Below are positions 57,216-64,000 of a DNA stretch of 64,000 bases, piece by piece (position 1 is the stretch's first letter; each line of letters opens with the position of its first letter). The translations under genes were made by a program, and so were the position numbers. The notes under the pieces are model-generated. The model saw only the letters and a list, made by a program, of their open reading frames with translations, was not told the origin of the DNA and searched no databases. The DNA comes from Saccharina japonica (taxonomy: Eukaryota; Sar; Phaeophyceae; Laminariales; Laminariaceae): assembly GCA_008828725.1 (NCBI GenBank), contig MEHQ01004556.1, positions 62,001 through 126,000 of the forward strand. The letters run 5' to 3'.

Positions 57216-59843
57216 AGGCAATGAGCTCCGTCAACCATCGCATCCTATTTTTGTCTCGATACGGTATGACTGACGCCTCCAGCGATACGAAACCCTGGGG
57301 GCTACTATTAATACTACAGACTGTAGCTTTGTTTTTTTGTGTGCTTGGTTCCTATGTTTTTAGGTTGGTACGGCAGTAAGTTTTGCGCGAAATGTGAACG
57401 GATAGTGTTTAGGCGTTGGGAACGGCTTGCGGTAACAGGCGGTGCGTGTATAGAGGCCTTGCGCGGCGGGGTCTGCTGTGCCTGAGCCTCAGCTGCTGCT
57501 GTTATGCCGCTGTATCGGTTCTGTTTTGCTGCCGTGTATTTGTATGCGCGCTTGTATGTGCGTTTGTTCGTATGCATGTGTATTCGTATTTGTTGCGCTA
57601 TAGCGCTTGAATGTGCATTCGTCTGAGCACTTACTTGGATGAGCGGTTTTTGTATGCGCGTTTGGACGAGCACTTGCAGTGTGTGCTTGTGTATGGCTAT
57701 GTTTCAGCTAGATAATCAGCTTGTTTGTTTGTCTGTTTGTTTGTTTGTTTGTTTCATGTGTTTTGTTCGTTTTGTGTTTGTAATATTTTTGTTCTGTTTT
57801 GTTTGTTATGTTTGTTTTGTTTCTTTGTGTGATTGCTTGCTTGGGGCTATCTCTGACGCTTGCCGGTACGGGAGGGACACCGTACACCTATACCTACCGC
57901 GTCACACGCAAGAAGATGACACAACCTCTCTCCTTTAGGATTATTTTCCGAGCTGTTTTTTTTTTACCAGGAGGGGGGGGGCACGCCACAATGAGGATTG
58001 TGTCTTTGGAAGCACGGTATCATCGAGAGACCTTTTGCCATAGACAGACGTTTCTCTCTGTGTTTACTCACTTCCTTTTGTTCATAAAATCAGCCTGATT
58101 TTTTTTTTTTCTTGTCGGAGGGGGGTGTGTTATTGTATCACCCAGGGTGGTACGGGTGGACCAGTACAAAACGGGTATATACTGGTATATAATGTAACGT
58201 ACCAGGTATTCATATACTTCGTATACATGGTATACCGTATGATACTATATTAGTACAGAGTAGGGATCCCCCCCACAAGGCGGTATCTACAAGCAGTAGT
58301 TAGTGCCTTCCAGGTGTATACCATGTTTTCTTAGTTTTGATGGTCCCTTGAAGCCGCCGATCAGTTTTTTTTCTTGCTGCGGCTGGCTGCGGTGTTTTTT
58401 TGTTACTGCTGCAGATTTTTGGACGGTGGTGTATGTTGCCTGTTGGGTCTTACGTAGATTGTTGTACCCTGTCTGCAAGCCAAGCAAGTCAGGATTGGTA
58501 CCCATGGTATATGTATATATAATGTGTACATTGCAGTACTGCTGCTACTGTAGTCCAAGGAGGAACAGAGAAACAGATTAGGGGGGTATTTGTTTGTGTA
58601 TGTCATGGGTCGGCTGAGTGTCTTGATTCCTGCATGTCGACCCTTCCCGTCATCGTGATTGATGCCTCATTGGGGGGGAAACCTGAGCGTTGTTTTACGT
58701 ACGTACAAACGTGAAACGCTCGAGCATGCATGGTACCAGGTACTTTTTGTGCATGTGTTTGGTACCAGGATGTTCTTTTTTTTGTGTTTTGGTATGATAT
58801 GCTTTTGGTATACGTATACGAGTACATACGCACGGGTTTTTTTTCGTGTGTGTTTTGGGATCTTGTGCCCTCGGCTACCTGGTACGATGTTTTCGTGTGT
58901 TTCGTAGGGTATACCGATACCCGGGTTATTTTTTGGTGGGGGGTACCGAACTTACCGAAGTGTCAGGTACCGGTATTGAAAAACTACCAAATCTTGCCGG
59001 AGTGGAGTGTCCAGTGGGGTACTGCGGGCTTACCGAACACTCCCGTAAGGTTCTGTAGCGTTTTTTTTTTCGAGCAAATACCCCTGGTATACTTTGGAGC
59101 GTACTCTACCGAATATACCCCCTTGTTTTTTTCTACCTAAATAAATGCTCTGGCACGGGGATGTAAGAACCGTTTGATCTTCAGATTTATGACCCCAACG
59201 GTTCTAATATTTCGGTCCAAAGTGGTATGATATACCAGGTATGATATATACATATGTACCAGGTATGCTTTTCTGGCTTGTTTTGGCATTTTTTTGGTCA
59301 AGGCTAGACCTTAGCAGGGGCGTATTATTGCCGATTTCCGATGCAATGCAACGCAACGCAATGCAACGCATCTCAACTCAGGCGGACGAGATGGGGCGGA
59401 GTGTTTTTCCCGCTTTGTCACCCCAATCCGGCGAGGTCGGCTTGATAGCGTACATACAACAGTATATAAAAAGAGATCCTGGTCATGGTAGTTTTCTGTG
59501 TTTGTTGTTGCACGTTTTTTTGTGTAAGCGGGGCGCGCGTGGGATGGGGGGGAGGGGGAGGGGCACACGCGCGCGCAAGCGGTGGTGCCGCCTTTGGCTG
59601 TCTTTCTTCGCCCAGAGGCTGACAAGGAACGACTTTCACCGACCAGGATTGCATGTTTTTGGTGTAAGCAGGAGGAGGAGGGGGGGTAAGCGCAAAAGCG
59701 ATGGTGATACCTGTCTGTGCCCAACGGCTCTGACAACAAACGGCTCTCTCTATCTCACTGATAGGTTAGGTTGGGTTCGGTTGGGTTGGGTTTTGCATAA
59801 AAGAGATACATAAACACGCGGGTTGTTACCGGTGGCCCCTATT
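57216..59843. other. Spacer of GT- and TATAC-rich DNA
   Basis: Includes GTTT runs (57720-57840), TATACCAGG words (58140-58260, 58730-59270) and an AACGC repeat (59340-59375). Frames up to 190 codons have no domains and show repeat-driven composition. No gene called. Confidence 0.4.
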
Positions 59844-60404
59844 TTGTGTCCAGCGTGTTCTGGCAGGGGGGGGGGGGGGGTGTACTCATCTTGTGCACGG
59901 CCGCAGTCGTATGGCCATAGACCCTCGCATCCCTACAATGCCGGGACGGGGCACGTTGGGTTTTCACCACCAACCAGGCAGACATTGCTTGGGGGGTGTT
60001 TAGCGTGTAAGAAATGCATGCGCTTGCTTTTTAAAAAGAGGGCTGCGGAGCGGGGGGGGGGGGTGTTGTGTGTACTTTTTCTGACGCGGTTTGCTTGCTT
60101 TCATGAAAGTGACACGAGTTTGCTTGCTCTTATTAGTCGTGACCCCCTTATTTGTTTTCTTCAGCGTCCGGCCTGTTTTTTTTTGCTTGCACGAAAGGAA
60201 GAGAAGAGGTGTGCAAGCGGCTGGCTGGTCCTATATGGCTTAGACTACGTACATACATGGTGATGGCCTTCTTCTTTTTTTGGTCCATTTTTTGACGCGG
60301 TTAAGGGGGGGGGGCACAGCACGCAAGCGCAAGCGGTGGCTACTTTTTTTCCCTCTTTTTCTTTTTTTCACCCCCTTCCGGTTGAAATTGTGTGGCAGAT
60401 TTAG
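59844..60404 (+). repeat. Inverted duplication, segment A
   Basis: 561 bases that are, as far as I can read, the exact reverse complement of 60850-61410, including identical G-run lengths. It begins with a P repeat (59862-59995). Its distal part (60051-60404) recurs in direct orientation at 61851-62204. Confidence 0.95.
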
Positions 60405-60405
60405 N
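60405..60405. other. Single N at an abrupt junction
   Basis: Segment A ends in TTAG; after the N comes the reverse complement of 62205-62648. In the copy at 62204 the same TTAG is followed by different sequence, so the N marks a join. Confidence 0.95.
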
Positions 60406-61204
60406 CCTTCCACACTTAAACCGTGGAAATTTTCGTCAGATGATGATGGACAAAATAAAAACAGTCCGTCAAAATTCGTCAGATGCTTGACAAAAAAAGA
60501 AAGGAAGAAATATACCACTGCTTGTGTATGCATGCGTTTCCCCTCCATAATAAAGCGCAAGAATCCGTCCAAACGCTGGTACCGTGTTTTTTTGTCAGAT
60601 TTTGGACAAAAATGAAAACAACACCGAGAATAATTGGTCAGATGCTTGACAGAAAAAAAAGAAGAGATTGGACACTGCTTGTTGTGCATGTTGTATCCCC
60701 GCCATAAAAAAAACGCAAAAATCCGCCAAAAAACGCTGGACGAAAAAAAAGAAAGGAACTGCTGTTTGTGCACATACCAGGTGTTCGTATGTGTACATAC
60801 GTGTACCCCTTTCTACACACCGTACCCAAACCAAGTCAGTATAAGTAATCTAAATCTGCCACACAATTTCAACCGGAAGGGGGTGAAAAAAAGAAAAAGA
60901 GGGAAAAAAAGTAGCCACCGCTTGCGCTTGCGTGCTGTGCCCCCCCCCCTTAACCGCGTCAAAAAATGGACCAAAAAAAGAAGAAGGCCATCACCATGTA
61001 TGTACGTAGTCTAAGCCATATAGGACCAGCCAGCCGCTTGCACACCTCTTCTCTTCCTTTCGTGCAAGCAAAAAAAAACAGGCCGGACGCTGAAGAAAAC
61101 AAATAAGGGGGTCACGACTAATAAGAGCAAGCAAACTCGTGTCACTTTCATGAAAGCAAGCAAACCGCGTCAGAAAAAGTACACACAACACCCCCCCCCC
61201 CCGC
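60406..61204 (-). repeat. Inverted copy of 61850-62648
   Basis: Position p corresponds to 123054 minus p, without differences that I could see over ~790 bases. It carries the minisatellite start and segment A in reverse. Confidence 0.95.
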
Positions 61205-61849
61205 TCCGCAGCCCTCTTTTTAAAAAGCAAGCGCATGCATTTCTTACACGCTAAACACCCCCCAAGCAATGTCTGCCTGGTTGGTGGTGAAAACCCAACG
61301 TGCCCCGTCCCGGCATTGTAGGGATGCGAGGGTCTATGGCCATACGACTGCGGCCGTGCACAAGATGAGTACACCCCCCCCCCCCCCCTGCCAGAACACG
61401 CTGGACACAACGCCGTGAGGTGTTGGGCAAGTCACATGAAGGGTGGGCTGGGGTGTGTGTACTCACTAGCCGCATGTCATGCATGGCCGTAGCCGTATGA
61501 CCATACATAGACCCTCGCATCCCTGCAATTCCGGGGGGGGACTCTCACGCCTCCGGGTCGATGATGAGGATCGGGTTGTGCCTAAATTGAATGCATCCAT
61601 ATGCATCCATATACTCGTATATATATATATTTTTTGTTTTAATGCATTTAAAAGGTACCAAGGTATGGAAGAAAACAACACGTGAACATATATATCAGTG
61701 TGTTGAAGTATACCTGGTAAATAATAGCATACAGGGTGGGGGTGGAGGGGTTTGCTGGGGATGGAGGCTCTCTCGCGTCTACGGGTCGATGACGGGGGGT
61801 CAGGTTGTTATACGTAGCATCAATAATACTGGCAGTATAATAGAAACGG
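61205..61849. other. Spacer between the inverted arms
   Basis: Holds the reverse P repeat (61259-61392) and a partial forward P repeat (61455-61540). No gene. Confidence 0.6.
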
Positions 61850-62280
61850 GGGGGGGGGGGGGGTGTTGTGTGTACTTTTTCTGACGCGGTTTGCTTGCTT
61901 TCATGAAAGTGACACGAGTTTGCTTGCTCTTATTAGTCGTGACCCCCTTATTTGTTTTCTTCAGCGTCCGGCCTGTTTTTTTTTGCTTGCACGAAAGGAA
62001 GAGAAGAGGTGTGCAAGCGGCTGGCTGGTCCTATATGGCTTAGACTACGTACATACATGGTGATGGCCTTCTTCTTTTTTTGGTCCATTTTTTGACGCGG
62101 TTAAGGGGGGGGGGCACAGCACGCAAGCGCAAGCGGTGGCTACTTTTTTTCCCTCTTTTTCTTTTTTTCACCCCCTTCCGGTTGAAATTGTGTGGCAGAT
62201 TTAGATTACTTATACTGACTTGGTTTGGGTACGGTGTGTAGAAAGGGGTACACGTATGTACACATACGAACACCTGGTAT

Positions 62281-63200
62281 GTGCACAAACAGCAGTTCCT
62301 TTCTTTTTTTTCGTCCAGCGTTTTTTGGCGGATTTTTGCGTTTTTTTTATGGCGGGGATACAACATGCACAACAAGCAGTGTCCAATCTCTTCTTTTTTT
62401 TCTGTCAAGCATCTGACCAATTATTCTCGGTGTTGTTTTCATTTTTGTCCAAAATCTGACAAAAAAACACGGTACCAGCGTTTGGACGGATTCTTGCGCT
62501 TTATTATGGAGGGGAAACGCATGCATACACAAGCAGTGGTATATTTCTTCCTTTCTTTTTTTGTCAAGCATCTGACGAATTTTGACGGACTGTTTTTATT
62601 TTGTCCATCATCATCTGACGAAAATTTCCACGGTTTAAGTGTGGAAGGGTTTATGGAGAGGATACGCATGCACAAGCAGTGGTCTTCTGCTTTCTTTTTT
62701 TTTGTCAAGCATCTGACGAATTTTGACGGACTGTTTTTATTTTGTCCATCATCATCTGACGAAAATTTCCACGGTTTAATTGTGGAAGGGTTTATGGAGA
62801 GGATACGCATGCACAAGCAGTGGTCTTCTCCTTTCTTTTTTTTTGTCAAGCATCTGACGAATTTTGACGGACTGTTTATATTTCGTCCATCATCATCTGA
62901 CGAAAATTCCACGGTTTTGTTTGTGGAAGGGTTTCATGGAGAGGATACGCATGCACGAGCAGTGATCTCCTTTCTTTCATTGTTTGTCAAGCATCTGACG
63001 AAATATGGCGGACTGTTTTTATCTTGTCCATCATCTGACGAAAATTACACGGTTTTGTTGTGGAAGGGTTTCATGGAGAGGATACGCATGCACGAGCAGT
63101 GATCTCCTTTCTTTTCTTTTGTGGAGCATCTGACGATTTTTGACGGACTGTTTTTTTTTTGTCCATCATCATCTGACGAAAATTCCACATGTTTTTGTGG
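62281..63200 (+). repeat. ~141 bp minisatellite with hairpin core
   Basis: About six units; the central ones start at 62650, 62791, 62932 and 63069 (TTTATGGAGAGGATACGCAT or TTTCATGGAGAGG). Each has CAAGCATCTGACGAATTTTG, GTCCATCATCATCTGACGAA and a hairpin TTCCACGGTTTAAGTGTGGAA. Upstream units are more diverged. The 141-base period keeps one frame open for 273 codons, which is a consequence of the period, not evidence for a protein. Confidence 0.85.
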
Positions 63201-63412
63201 AAGGGTTATACGCGCGATTTGTCTTAGTTGGTGAAAAAGAGCCTTTTATTTTTGTCCAATATCTGGCGAAAAAAAAACATTTTTTGTGTGTGTGTATGAA
63301 CGGTATATACAACCGCATTTTTTTGCTATTTTCCAGGCTCTCCACAATGCCATACAACGTCATGCATGAGCCGACTCGCCAGTCGGTATCAAGAGGTCTT
63401 CCAAATCTCACG

Positions 63413-63524
63413 GATCAGGTCGGGTCGGGTCGGGTCGGGTCGGGTCCGGAGGTTTTCAAAGTCTCACGGGTCGCGGGCCAGGTCACCCTGACCCGACCCG
63501 ACCCGACCCGACCCGACCCGACCT
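63413..63524. repeat. Inverted (GGTCG)n arms
   Basis: (GGTCG)5 at 63418-63446 faces (ACCCG)6-7 at 63488-63523 across a ~45 base loop, so the strand can fold into a long GC-rich stem. Confidence 0.85.
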
Positions 63525-64000
63525 GCCCCGTGAGCAGCTCTGGCTAATTGTCTGCACTGTAGTGGTGACCCTTTATTTTGTGAAGAGTTATTTTACGGGT
63601 TTGTGCTATGTAAAGGAGGCGTGCTTGTTGCATTGAGATGCTTTCTGGACAAGAGGAAATTTCTGGATGTCGAGGGGGGTAGGGGATGGGGGATGGGGTC
63701 GGCGGTAGTTCACAGTTCACAGTACACTACGTACATATAATGTGTACGTGAGGTTTTACAACTGCTGTATATATGACATGTACGGTCGCTTTCTTTGCCT
63801 GTTCTGTATATACGTGTGATACGTACATATCGATGACACTGTTGCTGCTGCTGCTGCTGCTGTCGCTGCCAAATGGTGTCAGGAGACATGCCAAGCAAAG
63901 GGGGAAAAACAACACGTGCGCTGTCAAAGGGTGTAGGTAGGTAGGTAGGTAGGTAGGGCCGAGTGTTCCATTCGCACTAAAATCTACCTGGTAGTAGTTT
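63525..64000. other. Terminal spacer with microsatellites
   Basis: Contains (CTG)n at about 63842-63862 and (GTAG)n at about 63932-63957, plus a TACCTGGTA word at 63985. No gene recognised. Confidence 0.6.

Noticed and set aside
59823-60263. 146-codon frame repeated at 60991-61410 (-) and 61863-62063 (+)
   Set aside because: The frame spans a poly-G-bracketed repeat and recurs only because the DNA is duplicated. Composition is not protein-like.
62281-63102. 273-codon open frame
   Set aside because: It runs through the 141-base minisatellite, and the frame stays open because the period is a multiple of three.

Overview
The window looks like nuclear DNA of an intron-rich eukaryote. Every recognisable gene has GT-AG introns of 0.4-1.7 kb with pyrimidine-rich acceptors, GC-rich exons sit in a repeat-dense background, and the protein types (eukaryotic ribosomal protein eS10, FNIP-repeat protein, ankyrin proteins, an ankyrin-methyltransferase fusion) are eukaryotic. 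A stramenopile, perhaps a brown alga or relative, fits best. That is an inference from gene architecture and cannot be proved from this sequence.

Layout. 1-9.4 kb: no convincing gene; a patchwork of short interspersed repeats, including two foldback/TIR elements (4.3-5.9 kb), a MITE-like element with a telomere-like core (2.6-2.9 kb) and several hairpins. 9.4-11.3 kb: fossil Ty1/copia-type fragments in head-to-head orientation. 14.5-17.2 kb: a three-exon ankyrin gene (+). 18.6-34.7 kb: three near-identical ~4.6-5.2 kb units, each carrying on the minus strand an ankyrin plus SAM-dependent methyltransferase gene (Methyltransf_16/FAM86-METTL21-like). Both junctions between units contain N, so their tandem order is not spanned by sequence. 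39.5-43.6 kb: RPS10 (eS10) in at least four exons (+). 46.7-48.6 kb: a large FNIP-repeat exon (-). 55.35-56.0 kb: a low-complexity, probably terminal, exon (+). 56-64 kb: minisatellites and an exact inverted duplication (59.8-62.6 kb) centred on a single N, probably an assembly join.

The genes do not form a pathway. RPS10 is a housekeeping gene; the ankyrin protein and the ankyrin-methyltransferase may act on protein partners, but nothing links them beyond proximity. The strongest unexplained signals are (i) a family of ~75-130 bp repeats bracketed by long G-runs that coincides with most assembly gaps, and (ii) two short words, TACCWGGTA and TACTGCTGTA, dispersed through non-coding DNA far more often than chance predicts. 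Several oddities (the unit triplication, one unit whose upstream part is riddled with small indels, the inverted duplication at an N) should be treated as possible assembly artefacts until read-level data are seen.
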